64,000 nt of DNA from Acuticoccus yangtzensis (GCF_001927245.1 NZ_MJUX01000009.1:62001-126000); one strand, 5' to 3'. Shown: positions 6,468 through 17,014, counted from the stretch's first letter. Notes: generated from the letters alone by a model not told the origin. Numbers and translations: made by a program.

Positions 6468-9173
6468 ATGTACTATCATCTTTATGAGCTGAACCACGCA
6501 TTCTTGAGCCCGGCACGCGCTCTCAATGATGCCGTCAGACTGTATTATAAGAACCCGCTCAATCCCTTAACCTATACTCAGTTCGGCCGTCAGGTCGCCG
6601 CGGCGACCGATGTGTTCGAGCGCGTGACCCGCCGCTACGGCAAGCCGAGCTTCGGCCTGACCGAGACGACGGTGAACGGCGTGACCGTCCCGGTGACCGA
6701 AGAGGTCGTATGGGAGCGGCCCTTCTGCAAGCTCCTGCGCTTCAACCGCGCATTCCCCGCCGGGGCCGCACCGCAGCCCAACCTCGTCATCGTCGCGCCG
6801 ATGTCCGGCCACTATGCCACGCTGCTGCGCGGGACGGTGGAGACCATGCTGCCGCACTTCAACGTGCATATCACCGACTGGGTGGACGCGCGCATGGTGC
6901 CGCTCTCCAAAGGGAGCTTCGATTTCGGCGATTATGTCGAATATGTCGCCGACATCACGCGCCATTTCGGCGGCGATTGCCATATCGTCGCGGTGTGCCA
7001 GCCGACGGTGCCGGTGTTCGTCGCGATGGCGGTGCTGGAGCAGAACGGCGACGTGACGCCGAAGTCGGTCACCATGATGGGCGGCCCGCTCGACACGCGC
7101 GAGAATCCGACCGAGGTGAACGACTACGCCGCCAAGCACGATCTCGACTGGTTCCGCCGCAACGTCGTCATGTCCGTGCCGCTGCCGCATCCGGGGTTCA
7201 TGCGGCCGGTCTACCCCGGCTTCCTGCAGCTCACCGGGTTCATGACGATGAACCTGGACCGGCACATGGCCGCCCACTACGACTACTTCGACCATCTGGT
7301 GGAAGGTGACGGCGACAGCGCCGAGAAACACCGCGACTTCTACGACGAATATCTGTCCGTGATGGATCTCACCGCCGAGTTCTATCTGGAGACGGTGGAC
7401 TACGTCTTCTTGCGCCAGCTCCTGCCGAAGGGGGAGATGATGCACAAGGGCGAGGCGGTCGACCCGGCGGCCATCACGAAGACGCCGATCTTCACCGTGG
7501 AGGGCGAGAAGGACGACATCTCCGGCATCGGCCAGACGAAGGCCGCACACCGGATGACGCCGAACCTCGCCGCCGAGATGCACCAGCACTACGAGCAGCC
7601 CTCCGTGGGGCACTACGGGGTGTTCAACGGGTCGCGCTTCCGCAAGGAGATCGCGCCGCGCATCGTCGAATTCGCGTACCGGTACGACGGCGGCAGCACG
7701 TCGGCGGACACGCCGATCAGCAGCGCCCAGGTGGATGCGATGGTGGCCGAAGCGGCGGTCGACACGCCTCCCGCGTCGCACGGTATGCGCGGCTGGCTCC
7801 CGCTGACCCACGTCGGCGCGGAGGCGATCGCGCAGACCTTCGGAGCCGCGTCGGACCGGATGGAGTTGCAGCCCGACCTCACGCACATTCCGGCGACGGT
7901 GGAGAGCGCGGCGCGGATGCTGCACCGTCCTTTCACGGTGACGGCGGGTGCGGCGGCCGAGACCGCGGAGGCGATGGCGGCCGCCGTGTCGGCGTCGATC
8001 TCCAGCCTGTCCGCGGTGCTGGGATCGGCGGTGGATGCGGGCGGCCAGGCGGCCGGCATCACCAGTGGAATGTCCGACAGTCTGGCCGGCGCGCTGACGA
8101 AGACGGCGGAGAGATTGGCCGATTCCACCTACGAGCTCGGCCGCTTGGCGCGGATGGACCTGACCATCCCGACCAAGATCGCGGTCGAGGCCGCGGCGGT
8201 CGCCGAATCCGAGGTAGAGCCCGCGCCGGACGCGATCGCCGAGGCGCCAGTGGGCGACGCTCCCGAGGTTGAAGCGGCCGAGGTTGAAGCGGCCGAGGCG
8301 CCGGTGGAGGCGGGGGCCGCGTTGGCCGACACCGCGCTCACCGCCGGCGATGACATCGGCGCGGCGGCCACGGAGACGGCCGGCACCGTGATCGATGAGA
8401 CCGCCGCGGTGGCGGGCGCCGCAACGGACGCGGCGGCCGATGCCTCGGTCGCGGCGGCCGAGGCGGTCACGCAGAGCGCCGAGGCCATCACCGATGCGGC
8501 GATCTCCGTGACCGAAGACACCGCGAAGGCCGCAGCGGTCGTCACCGAGGCCGAAGCCGACGTGGCCGAGGACGTCACGAGCGACGTGTCCGACACTGTG
8601 GAAGAGGCCGCGGAGGCCCTGCCGGAATCGGCCGATGCAGCGATCGAGGTCGCCTCGAGCGCGCCGGCCCAAGCCGAGTTCATGCTGGACCGGGCGGCGG
8701 CCGAAAGCCGCGGGGCCGATGTGGCGCCCTCCGAATTGGTCGCCGAGGCAGCGGAGACCGCCGCCGACGAGGCGGATGCCGTGGCCGAGGAGACGGAAAC
8801 CTTCGTCGAGGCGGCGGAGCCCGTCGCCGCGACGGAACCCGTGATGGAAACCGCGGAGCCCGTCGCCGAGGAAACATTGGCGTCGGTGATCGACGATCCG
8901 GATGCGGTCAGCACGCCGGTGGAACACGCTGCCGAGGAGGCGGCCCCGTTCGCCGCGGCGCCGACCGAGATGGATGGGGCAGAACCGGACGCTCTCCCTG
9001 CGGAGACGGCGGCGGATGCGCCGACCGCACCGGCGGCGGACGTGCAGACCGTGGAGGAGACGGCGGTGGAGGAGACGGCAGCCGCGAAGACGCCCGCCCC
9101 CCGCAAGCCGCGCGCCCGGCGCAAGCCCGGCACGCCGCGCCTCTCCCGCTCTCCGCGCAAGCCGAAAGCCTGA
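6468..9173 (+). CDS. phaZ: Intracellular polyhydroxybutyrate depolymerase with ~490-residue C-terminal extension
   Basis: Residues 1-408 are a complete intracellular PHB depolymerase (alpha/beta hydrolase). The nucleophile motif is VCQPTVP with Cys177 in place of Ser, as in the Ralstonia PhaZ1 type; an acidic residue lies in EGEKDD and the catalytic His is in SVGHYGVFNGSRF. It mobilises stored PHB granules in the cytosol. Family members usually stop near here. This protein continues with residues 409-570 (helical, amphipathic, Ala-rich, phasin-like in texture), then about 300 residues of Ala/Glu/Thr/Val-rich acidic sequence, and ends in a basic Pro/Arg/Lys tail (APRKPRARRKP...SPRKPKA) like histone H1. 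The reading frame is continuous, with no frameshift. A CCGAGG ribosome site precedes the ATG. The core call is firm; the role of the extension (granule or DNA binding) is inference. Confidence 0.9.
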   Translation: MYYHLYELNHAFLSPARALNDAVRLYYKNPLNPLTYTQFGRQVAAATDVFERVTRRYGKPSFGLTETTVNGVTVPVTEEVVWERPFCKLLRFNRAFPAGAAPQPNLVIVAPMSGHYATLLRGTVETMLPHFNVHITDWVDARMVPLSKGSFDFGDYVEYVADITRHFGGDCHIVAVCQPTVPVFVAMAVLEQNGDVTPKSVTMMGGPLDTRENPTEVNDYAAKHDLDWFRRNVVMSVPLPHPGFMRPVYPGFLQLTGFMTMNLDRHMAAHYDYFDHLVEGDGDSAEKHRDFYDEYLSVMDLTAEFYLETVDYVFLRQLLPKGEMMHKGEAVDPAAITKTPIFTVEGEKDDISGIGQTKAAHRMTPNLAAEMHQHYEQPSVGHYGVFNGSRFRKEIAPRIVEFAYRYDGGSTSADTPISSAQVDAMVAEAAVDTPPASHGMRGWLPLTHVGAEAIAQTFGAASDRMELQPDLTHIPATVESAARMLHRPFTVTAGAAAETAEAMAAAVSASISSLSAVLGSAVDAGGQAAGITSGMSDSLAGALTKTAERLADSTYELGRLARMDLTIPTKIAVEAAAVAESEVEPAPDAIAEAPVGDAPEVEAAEVEAAEAPVEAGAALADTALTAGDDIGAAATETAGTVIDETAAVAGAATDAAADASVAAAEAVTQSAEAITDAAISVTEDTAKAAAVVTEAEADVAEDVTSDVSDTVEEAAEALPESADAAIEVASSAPAQAEFMLDRAAAESRGADVAPSELVAEAAETAADEADAVAEETETFVEAAEPVAATEPVMETAEPVAEETLASVIDDPDAVSTPVEHAAEEAAPFAAAPTEMDGAEPDALPAETAADAPTAPAADVQTVEETAVEETAAAKTPAPRKPRARRKPGTPRLSRSPRKPKA
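8265..8294 (+). repeat. 15-bp tandem duplication inside phaZ extension
   Basis: Two perfect copies of GAGGTTGAAGCGGCC sit back to back and a third begins (GAGG). They encode EVEAAEVEAAE in the acidic segment. The unit length keeps the frame, consistent with expansion of the low-complexity tail by slippage. Confidence 0.85.
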
Positions 9174-9177
9174 CGGG

Positions 9178-9213
9178 GCGGAGGGCCGGGACGCCTTAAG
9201 CCCGGCCCGCCGC
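9178..9213. terminator. Hairpin between convergent phaZ and acyl-CoA synthetase genes
   Basis: GGGCCGGG (9183-9190) pairs with CCCGGCCC (9201-9208) around a 10-nt loop, and flanking bases extend the stem with one mismatch. There is no T-run on either strand. Its placement in a 47-bp convergent gap suggests a shared terminator. Confidence 0.55.
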
Positions 9214-9220
9214 CGCGGTC

Positions 9221-10822
9221 TCAGGCGGCGGTGTCTTCCAGCGCCACTTCGCGGAACGCGCGGCGGATGACCTTGCCCGAGGTCGTCAGCGGGATCTCCG
9301 ACACGAAGACGATCTCGCGCGGGTAGAAGTGCGCCGACAGCCGCCCGCGCACGAAGGTCTTCAACGCCTTGCGCTGCTCGTCGCCCGCAGGCGCGCCGGG
9401 CCGCTGCTTCACGAACGCCACGACCACCTCGCCGCGCAGCGCATCGGGACGGCCGACCACCGCCGCCAGCTCCACGTCGGGGTGACCGGCGAGACAATCC
9501 TCGATCTCGCCGGGGCCGATGCGGTAGCCGGCCGAGTTGATGAGATCGTCGTCGCGCCCGACGAAGCGGACGCCGCCCGGCCCCGCGATGCCCTGGTCGC
9601 CGGTCAGCATCCAGCGCCCGCGGAACTTCGCCGCCGTCGCCGCGGGATCGTTCCAGTAGCCGAGGAACATCACCGGGTCCGGCGCGGCCACCGCGATTGT
9701 CCCTTGCGTGCCGTCCGGCAGCGGCCTGCCGGCGTCGTCGACGATCGCGACCTCGTGCCCCGGAACGGCGCGGCCGATGATGCCGGGCGCGGCCACACCC
9801 CAGCCGGAGCAGCTCGCCAGAACGAGGTTCACCTCGGTCTGCCCGTAGGCCTCGTTGATGGTGACGCCGAGATGGCGGCGCGCCCACTCGAAGGTTTCGG
9901 CGCCGAGAGGCTCGCCCGCGGAGCCGGCCGAGCGCAGCGCCAGGCGGGGCCGCGTGTCGCGCATCATGCGCAGCGCGGTCGGCGGAATGAAGGCGTTGCG
10001 CACGCCCGCCGCGGCCGCCCAGTCGAGCGCCTCGTCGGGGTCGAAGCGGGCGGCGCGCTGGGCGACGACGGGCACGCCCATGGCCAGCGACGGCAGGAGC
10101 ACGTTGAGGAGCCCGCCCGCCCACGCCCAGTCGGCCGGCGTCCAAAAGCGGTCGCCCGGCGCGGGCAGACGGTCCTGATACATCTGCACGCCCGGCATGT
10201 GGCCATAGAGCACACGGTGGCCGTGGACGGCGCCCTTCGGCGGCCCGGTGGTGCCCGAGGTGAAGATGATGAGCGCCGGATCGTCTGGCCCCGTGTCCGC
10301 CACATCGCGCCGGTCGCTGGCGGCGGCGGTGAGGGCGGTCAGGTCGACGCCGGGCCCGCCGTCCACGGTGACGAGCGTCGCCTCGCAGTCCGGCGCGGTG
10401 GCCGCCCCTTCGGCGGTGGTGACGAGAAGGCGCGCCCCGGAGGCGGTGAGGCGGTAGGCCATCGCCTCGGTGCCGAAGAGCATCGCCATCGGCACGGCGA
10501 TGGCGCCGAGCTTGTAGGCGGCGAGATGCACCGCCACCGTTTCCAGCCGCTGGCCGAGCTTGATGGCGATGCGGTCGCCGCGCCCGACGCCGAGCGCGGC
10601 GAAGGCGTTGGCGGTGCGGTTCACCAGCTTCTGCAGCGCGCCGTAACTGACCTCGTAGGGCGCGCCATTCGCATCGGCGAACACCAGCGCGGTGCGGTCC
10701 GGCGCGGTGTCGGCCCAGGCGTCGCACGCGGCGGTGGCGATGTTGTAGCGGGCCGGCTGCGGCCAGACGAATCCGGCTCTGGCGGCGGCATAGGTGTCGA
10801 ACCGGGAAAGATCGGCCGTCAC
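9221..10822 (-). CDS. AMP-forming acyl-CoA synthetase
   Basis: A 533-residue class I adenylate-forming enzyme that activates a carboxylic acid to its CoA thioester via an acyl-AMP. Visible motifs are the P-loop-like IIFTSGTTGPPKGAVHGH (A3), NEAYGQTEVN (A5), LTGDQG (A7), DDDLINSAGYRIGPGEIED (A8 hinge) and the C-terminal catalytic Lys in TTSGKVIRR. Overall it resembles medium-chain or acetoacetyl-like synthetases, but the substrate cannot be read. The start is GTG at 10822 behind GAGGAGAG. It ends opposite phaZ; whether it feeds PHB turnover is unknown. Confidence 0.88.
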   Translation of the reverse strand: MTADLSRFDTYAAARAGFVWPQPARYNIATAACDAWADTAPDRTALVFADANGAPYEVSYGALQKLVNRTANAFAALGVGRGDRIAIKLGQRLETVAVHLAAYKLGAIAVPMAMLFGTEAMAYRLTASGARLLVTTAEGAATAPDCEATLVTVDGGPGVDLTALTAAASDRRDVADTGPDDPALIIFTSGTTGPPKGAVHGHRVLYGHMPGVQMYQDRLPAPGDRFWTPADWAWAGGLLNVLLPSLAMGVPVVAQRAARFDPDEALDWAAAAGVRNAFIPPTALRMMRDTRPRLALRSAGSAGEPLGAETFEWARRHLGVTINEAYGQTEVNLVLASCSGWGVAAPGIIGRAVPGHEVAIVDDAGRPLPDGTQGTIAVAAPDPVMFLGYWNDPAATAAKFRGRWMLTGDQGIAGPGGVRFVGRDDDLINSAGYRIGPGEIEDCLAGHPDVELAAVVGRPDALRGEVVVAFVKQRPGAPAGDEQRKALKTFVRGRLSAHFYPREIVFVSEIPLTTSGKVIRRAFREVALEDTAA

Positions 10823-11067
10823 GGCACTCTCCTCAATGGCCGCGCGGCAGGCATCGGCGGCGGCCGGCCCGCGGGGTCGTCGCGGGCCATGATACGCAGT
10901 TACACAAATCTCTTAGCTGCCTGGATAACATGCTCGAATTGTGAGGCAACGTAGGATTTCGCAGGATCTCATCAGATCGTGTGACGGGGCTTGGTCGCCA
11001 GCGCGGAGAAATGCCCGTAGGCTGGGTGCGATCGGCTGGAGATGCGCCGAGTTCTGCGAGAGGCGCA

Positions 11068-11499
11068 ATGTTCCGCTTAGCTATAATTGCAGCGATATTG
11101 ATTTGGCCCTGGACCATCGCGACGGCGTCGGCCCAGGATGACTGCCAAACCGAAACCTATGACCACAACGGTTCCGCGATGGACGTCACCGTGTGCCGCG
11201 CCGATGTCACGATCCGCTATCGCGTGCCGCGGCGGGGGCTGGCCCGGCATGGCGTCGTGCCGGGGACGGTCCTGTTCGCCGGGCGCTTCGTGCCGCAGGA
11301 TGTCACGGGCGACACGGCAGCGGACGAGGTCTCGCCGCTGGCGGGCACGGCCTACGTGTTCAAGGCCGGGTGCGCGCCCGCGGGCTATGCCGTCAGCGGC
11401 GCCATGCACGCACGGATCGAGCTGCACGGCGACGCTCCGGTTCGCGGCGCCGATTGCCGCGTGACCGGCTATCGAAGCGACGAGCTGATCTTCGACTGA
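11068..11499 (+). CDS. Small secreted protein of unknown function
   Basis: Starting at the ATG at 11068, behind GAGAGG, gives a 143-residue protein with a clear signal peptide (FRLAIIAAILIWPWTIATASAQ|DD). The frame is open 29 codons further upstream, but that part is not protein-like. The mature part has five cysteines and a beta-rich look with motifs GSAMDVTVC, GTVLFAGRF and GTAYVFKAGC. I do not recognise the family with certainty; similar hypothetical periplasmic proteins occur in Rhizobiales. It stands alone, and a hairpin follows the stop. Confidence 0.68.
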   Translation: MFRLAIIAAILIWPWTIATASAQDDCQTETYDHNGSAMDVTVCRADVTIRYRVPRRGLARHGVVPGTVLFAGRFVPQDVTGDTAADEVSPLAGTAYVFKAGCAPAGYAVSGAMHARIELHGDAPVRGADCRVTGYRSDELIFD

Positions 11500-11500
11500 A

Positions 11501-11532
11501 CGCCGCCGGGTCGACAGGGCACACCGGCGGCG
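11501..11532. terminator. Hairpin between convergent genes
   Basis: CGCCGCCGG (11501-11509) pairs perfectly with CCGGCGGCG (11524-11532) around a 14-nt loop, immediately after the small secreted protein gene and before the proV stop. There is no T-run. Confidence 0.55.
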
Positions 11533-11544
11533 GGTGGCGCAGCC

Positions 11545-12861
<1,317 letters not shown>

Positions 12862-12927
12862 AGACTCAGCGGCTCCTGGCGGGGCGGACGGGCGGCGCGA
12901 AACAGCGGGGGGCGGCGGCGCGCGGGA

Positions 12928-13959
12928 TCAATGCGCCACCTGCCTGTGCTTCTGCGCGCGGGCGCCCGCGGCCTGGCTGATCCGGTCGAAGACGATGGCG
13001 AGCATGACGATGGCGATGCCGCCGATGAGGCCCTGCCCCGCATCGTTGCGCTGCAGGCCGATGAGGACGGTCTGGCCGACGCCGCGCGCGCCGATCATGG
13101 AGCCGATGACGACCATGGCCAGCGCCATCATGACCGTCTGGTTGATGCCTTGCATGATGGACGGGAGCGCCAGCGGGATCTGCACGCCGGTCAGCATCTG
13201 CCGCCGCGTCGCCCCGAAGGCGCGGGAGGCTTCCACCACTTCGGCGTCGACATAGCGGATGCCGAGGTCGGTGAGGCGGATGAGCGGCGGGGTGGCGTAG
13301 ATGACGGTGGCGAGGACGGCCGACACGTTGCCGAGGCCGAACAGCATCAGGGCCGGGATGAGGTAGACGAAGCTGGGGATCGTCTGCATCAGGTCCAGCA
13401 CCGGGTTGATGATCTTGCGGGCGGTGTTGGAGCGGGCGTTGAGGACGCCGACGGGAATGCCGAGGATGATGGAGATGCCGACCGAGACGAGCATGATCGA
13501 CACAGTCTGCATCGCCTGTTCCCAGAGGCCGAGCGTGCCGATGAAGTAGAGCGCGACGACCATGCCGGCGGCCATGGCGAGGCGGCGCGAGGCGAGGTAG
13601 GCGAGCGCGCCGACCGCGAAGAGGACCAGCGGGACCGGCGCGTCGCGCAGGGTGCGTTCCAGCGTCACCAGGGTGCGCAGGACCGGCTCGGAAATGGCGT
13701 CGAAGAAGTCGCCATAGTTGACGACGAGGAAGCGGACGAAGTCGTTGGTGGCGCCGCGGATGGTGCGGCCGAGGTCACCGTCGAAGAACAGCGTGTCGAG
13801 CGGGACGAAGGCGAGGGCCTGGGTGAGCACGAGGACGCCGAGGGCCGAGGCGACGGCGCTGGCGCGGTTGGAGGTGCTGCGGTCGACCATGATGCCGACG
13901 GCGAGGGCGACGGCGAAAATGGTGAGTTGGGTCGGCCAGCCAAGCCAGAGATCAGACAT
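12928..13959 (-). CDS. proW: Glycine betaine/proline ABC importer, permease
   Basis: A 343-residue inner-membrane permease. The binding-protein-dependent transport core shows the EAA-type loop EASRAFGATRRQMLTGVQIPLALPSIMQGINQ near residues 235-270, flanked by hydrophobic helices (VSVGISIILGIPVGVL, IPSFVYLIPALMLFGLGN). The N-terminal ~100 residues carry extra helices, as in ProW. It is transcribed with proV. The nearest binding-protein gene lies 620 bp upstream on the same strand, so proX probably has its own transcript or a long leader links them. Confidence 0.93.
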   Translation of the reverse strand: MSDLWLGWPTQLTIFAVALAVGIMVDRSTSNRASAVASALGVLVLTQALAFVPLDTLFFDGDLGRTIRGATNDFVRFLVVNYGDFFDAISEPVLRTLVTLERTLRDAPVPLVLFAVGALAYLASRRLAMAAGMVVALYFIGTLGLWEQAMQTVSIMLVSVGISIILGIPVGVLNARSNTARKIINPVLDLMQTIPSFVYLIPALMLFGLGNVSAVLATVIYATPPLIRLTDLGIRYVDAEVVEASRAFGATRRQMLTGVQIPLALPSIMQGINQTVMMALAMVVIGSMIGARGVGQTVLIGLQRNDAGQGLIGGIAIVMLAIVFDRISQAAGARAQKHRQVAH

Positions 13960-14580
13960 GCGCTCTCGTCGCGTTGTGGTCGGTCAGGGTGAAGGGCGGG
14001 CGGGTCGATGGGCGATCCGCCCCGCGGTCGTCGGGTTGAGCCGGTGATCGATGTGCGCCGTTAGATAGGGCGCGAGGGCCGAACCGCACACTCCGACAAT
14101 GGGTGCGCGTGCCGGTGGGCGTGCGGGCCGATGGTGGGCGCCCTCGTGAACCGGGCGTTCGCGGCAGGCCCGCCCGTCGTGGCGAGGCCGGTGCGAGAGG
14201 GCGGGCCGGGCCGCCCTCTCTCGGCATATGCGCGGGGCGCTTCGGCACGCCGTCGTGCGGAAGCGTGGCCTCTGCGTCCGTCCGGCGCGGCGCGGGGCCG
14301 CACAAACGCATGCAGCGCATGCGAGGCGGCCCCATATGGCGCTCGCTGCGCGTGCCGGCTGTGTCCACTTCCTCGCCCGCCGGTGGGATGCCGCAGCGTC
14401 CCGGGCATGGACGAGGAGTATCCGCGCGCCACGTCAGTTCGGGCGGGCGCAAGAGCCGCCGCCTGAACCGACGGCGAGGCGGCCCTTGGCGCTACCCATG
14501 AGCCAAGGCCGTTCGGCCGGACGGGCGCGCCGTCACGCCATGTGGGTTTGCGTGCCGGGCGCCCGTGCATCGGGGCCGGC
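13960..14580. other. 620-bp gap between proX and proW
   Basis: No open frame here looks like protein: all are Arg/Pro-rich shadow frames. The only structure I see is the hairpin at 14195-14220. The gap separates the binding-protein gene from the permease gene, which are normally adjacent. Confidence 0.6.
14195..14220. terminator. GC-rich hairpin in the proX-proW gap
   Basis: GAGAGGGCGG, loop GCCGGG, then CCGCCCTCTC: a perfect 10-bp stem with no T-run. It could attenuate transcription between proX (high level) and proWV (low level), a common arrangement for binding proteins. Inference only. Confidence 0.4.
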
Positions 14581-15639
14581 TCAGGACTGGAGCGCGGCCT
14601 TGACCTTTTCGGCGACCTCGGCCGGAAGCCAGCCCGTCCAGGTCTCGACGTTGTTCTGCATCCACCACTCGGCCGCTTCGTCGGCGGAGGCGGACTCGTC
14701 CTGCATGTAGGCGAGACCGGTCGAGATGGTTTGAGCGTCGAGCGCGTACTTGCCGAGGAACTCGGTGATCGTCGGCGCGGCGTCGCCGAACTCGGAGTTG
14801 ACGGCGATCGAGACCGAGATGGTCGGATAGGCGGTCGCCTCGGTGTCGGCGGTCACGTCTTCGACGGCCATGGAGTCGAGCGCGGTCCAGGCGGTTTCGT
14901 CATAGGCCGGCTCTTCCAGCGGGGTCACCTGATCGCCGATCTTGCCGAGCACCCAGGTCGGGCCCCAGTAGTAGAAGAGGATGGGCTCTTCGCGCAGAAT
15001 GGCCGCCTCGATCGCCGAGGCGAGCGCGCCGCCCGTACCGGGGCGGAAGTTCGTGTAGCTCTCGGTCAGGCCGTAGGCGCGGAGCTTCTTGGTGTTGATG
15101 ACCTCGCAGCCCCAGCCGAGGATGCAGTTGTAGAAGCGGCCTTTGCCGGGCTCCTCGGGGTCTTCGAACACGCCGGCATAGTCCGGCAGCTCGGACACGG
15201 AGGTGAGACCGGCGGCGGGCGCATCGTCACCCTCGACGAGGTATTTGGGGACGTACCAGGCCTGCGTCGCATCGGGATAGGAGGTGCCGACTTCGCGCAC
15301 CGTGCCGTCGGCCTCGGCCGCGTCCCAAGCGTCCTTCACGTTGGGGATCCACATTTCCATGGTGATGTCGATGTCACCGCGGATCATGCCGTTCAGCAGC
15401 GGGATGGTGGAGCCGGGGATCGACTCGGTGTCGCAACCGTAGCCGTTCTCGAGGATGAAGGCGGCGATGCCGTTGTTGAAGGAGTTGGAGTCCCAGTCGA
15501 GTCCGGCGAAGACGACCGGCCGGCCAAGACCATCGCAATCGTCCTGGGCGAGTGCAGCGCTGGAGGTTGCCATCGTCATGGCCGGCGCGGCCATCAGGCC
15601 GGCGGCGAGCAGGATCTTTTTCAAACCGTGTCTCCTCAT
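14581..15639 (-). CDS. proX: Glycine betaine-type ABC substrate-binding protein (copy 1)
   Basis: A 352-residue periplasmic binding protein (OpuAC/ProX fold). The ATG at 15639 gives a Lys-containing signal peptide (RRHGLKKILLAAGLMAAP...ALAQ|DD); an earlier start would spoil it. Conserved features are VVFAGLDWDSNSF at the N-terminus, IPGSTIPLLNGMIRGDIDI, EMWIPNV, and the paired cysteines of FYNCILGWGCEVINTKK. Aromatic residues suitable for a cation-pi box around a quaternary amine are present (W, Y in ILFYYWGPTWVLGK). It is paralogous to the next gene. A sigma-70-like promoter lies about 150 bp upstream. Confidence 0.91.
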   Translation of the reverse strand: MRRHGLKKILLAAGLMAAPAMTMATSSAALAQDDCDGLGRPVVFAGLDWDSNSFNNGIAAFILENGYGCDTESIPGSTIPLLNGMIRGDIDITMEMWIPNVKDAWDAAEADGTVREVGTSYPDATQAWYVPKYLVEGDDAPAAGLTSVSELPDYAGVFEDPEEPGKGRFYNCILGWGCEVINTKKLRAYGLTESYTNFRPGTGGALASAIEAAILREEPILFYYWGPTWVLGKIGDQVTPLEEPAYDETAWTALDSMAVEDVTADTEATAYPTISVSIAVNSEFGDAAPTITEFLGKYALDAQTISTGLAYMQDESASADEAAEWWMQNNVETWTGWLPAEVAEKVKAALQS

Positions 15640-15988
15640 TAGGGGCCCATCACCCGGAGAGGCCGGCTCACGCGAACCCACCGGCAATCATACCAGCGCC
15701 CAAACCATCCGGACCACGGACTGTCATCACGAACCATGGCCCCGCGGCAGGGATGCCGAAGGGCGCGCCAAAGTTCATTTGAGGAAGACTATAGAGCGCT
15801 GAGGCCCTATGTAAAGTCGTGTACGGCCATAACATTTGCCATGCGGCCGTCCTGCCCTGGCCACGCTGGCTAAAATGCCGGGCGCCCCGGAATTATCTCG
15901 CAGCACATGCAGGAGGACGGCAAAACCGCCCCCGTTGTTATTGGTTCGCGCCCCGGCTTCACCAGCACAGCAGCGAGAAATACTTCAG
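15640..15988. other. Intergenic region between the two proX paralogues
   Basis: No gene is seen in 349 bp. It is less GC-rich than its surroundings near 15780-15840 and holds the candidate promoter for proX copy 1. Confidence 0.55.
15788..15815 (-). promoter_or_regulatory. Candidate sigma-70 promoter for proX copy 1
   Basis: Read on the minus strand: TTTACA, 16 bp, TATAGT. This is a good match to the -35/-10 consensus in otherwise GC-rich DNA and points at proX copy 1 with a leader of roughly 140 nt. Confidence 0.45.
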
Positions 15989-17014
15989 TTACTCGGTGAT
16001 GGATTTGGAGACCTTTTCAGCAACGTCCGCGGAAACCCAGCTCTTCCAGATGTCGCCATGGTTTTTCAAGAACACCGCCGCGGCCTCGTCGGGCGTGGCA
16101 TCCTCGTTGCGCATGTAGGCGAGGGCCGCGCTCGTCTCGGCGGCCGTGGTGCCGTAGGCCATGAAAAACTCGCGCAGAGCCGGAGCCGCCGCGGTGAACT
16201 CCGTATTGGCGCCGATGACGACGCGCGTCTCGGGATAGGCGGTCGCCTGCGTCGGCGTCTCCGCTTCCATCATCTCATCCCACACTGCTTGATCGAAGGG
16301 CGGCTCCTCCAGCTTCACGAAGTCGTACTTGCCGAGGAGCCAGGTGGGCGCCCAATGGTAGAAGAGGACCGGATCCTCACGCAGAACGGCCGACTCCACC
16401 GTCGCCGCCAGCGCCGCCCCGGCGCCCGGACGCACGTTGTTGTAGATCTCGTCGAGCCCGTAGGCGGTCAGCTTCTTGGTGTTCACCACCTCGCACTGCC
16501 AGCCGATGACGCAGTTGAGAAAGCGCCCCTTCCCCGGCTCTTCCGGATCGGCGAACAGGTCCGCATGGGCGGCGAGGTCGGCAACGGACTTGAGGTCCGG
16601 CGCGGCGGCCCCCTCCCCTTCGACGAGATAGCGCGGCACGAACCAGCCCTCGGTCGCGTCGGGGAAGGTGGCGCCGAGCCGCTCGACGGCGCCTTCGGCC
16701 TCCGCGTCGAGGAAGGCCTGCGCCGTGTTCGCGGTCCAAACCTCCATCAGGACATCGACGTCGCCGCGGCCCATGCCGGTGTTGAGCACCAGCGTGGTGC
16801 CGGGCACGACCTCGGTTTCGCAGCCATAACCGGCTTCGAGGATGGTCTTGGCGACAGCCGTGTGGAAGGCGGCGGAGTCGTAGTCGAGGCCGCCGAAGAC
16901 GACGGGGCGGTCGAGCCCGCCGCAGGTTTCGTCCTGAGCGGATGCGGGCGCCGCTGCGACGACGGCCAGCGCCACGGCGGCGCCCGTCAGGGTCAAGGTG
17001 GCACGCAGTGTCAT
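15989..17014 (-). CDS. Glycine betaine-type ABC substrate-binding protein (copy 2)
   Basis: A 341-residue paralogue of the neighbouring ProX with the same order of motifs: VVFGGLDYDSAAF, VPGTTLVLNTGMGRGDVDV, LMEVWTANT, FLNCVIGWQCEVVNTKK and VLFYHWAPTWLLGK. The signal peptide is MTLRAT...APASA|QD. Substitutions in ligand-contact stretches (WIPN to WTAN, YYWGP to YHWAP) suggest a related but different quaternary amine or proline betaine. It lies upstream of copy 1 on the same strand, so a tandem duplication is likely. No permease of its own is nearby; it probably shares ProWV. Confidence 0.9.
   Translation of the reverse strand: MTLRATLTLTGAAVALAVVAAAPASAQDETCGGLDRPVVFGGLDYDSAAFHTAVAKTILEAGYGCETEVVPGTTLVLNTGMGRGDVDVLMEVWTANTAQAFLDAEAEGAVERLGATFPDATEGWFVPRYLVEGEGAAAPDLKSVADLAAHADLFADPEEPGKGRFLNCVIGWQCEVVNTKKLTAYGLDEIYNNVRPGAGAALAATVESAVLREDPVLFYHWAPTWLLGKYDFVKLEEPPFDQAVWDEMMEAETPTQATAYPETRVVIGANTEFTAAAPALREFFMAYGTTAAETSAALAYMRNEDATPDEAAAVFLKNHGDIWKSWVSADVAEKVSKSITE

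Noticed and set aside
6567-10727. A 1386-codon open frame on the minus strand spanning phaZ and the acyl-CoA synthetase gene
   Set aside because: Composition is Arg/His/Gly-rich, as expected for a shadow frame in GC-rich DNA; it crosses a convergent gene junction, and both underlying genes have clear homologies.
14061-14570. A 169-codon open frame in the proX-proW gap
   Set aside because: Arg/Pro-rich without domain, signal peptide or ribosome site; every frame in this gap looks alike.
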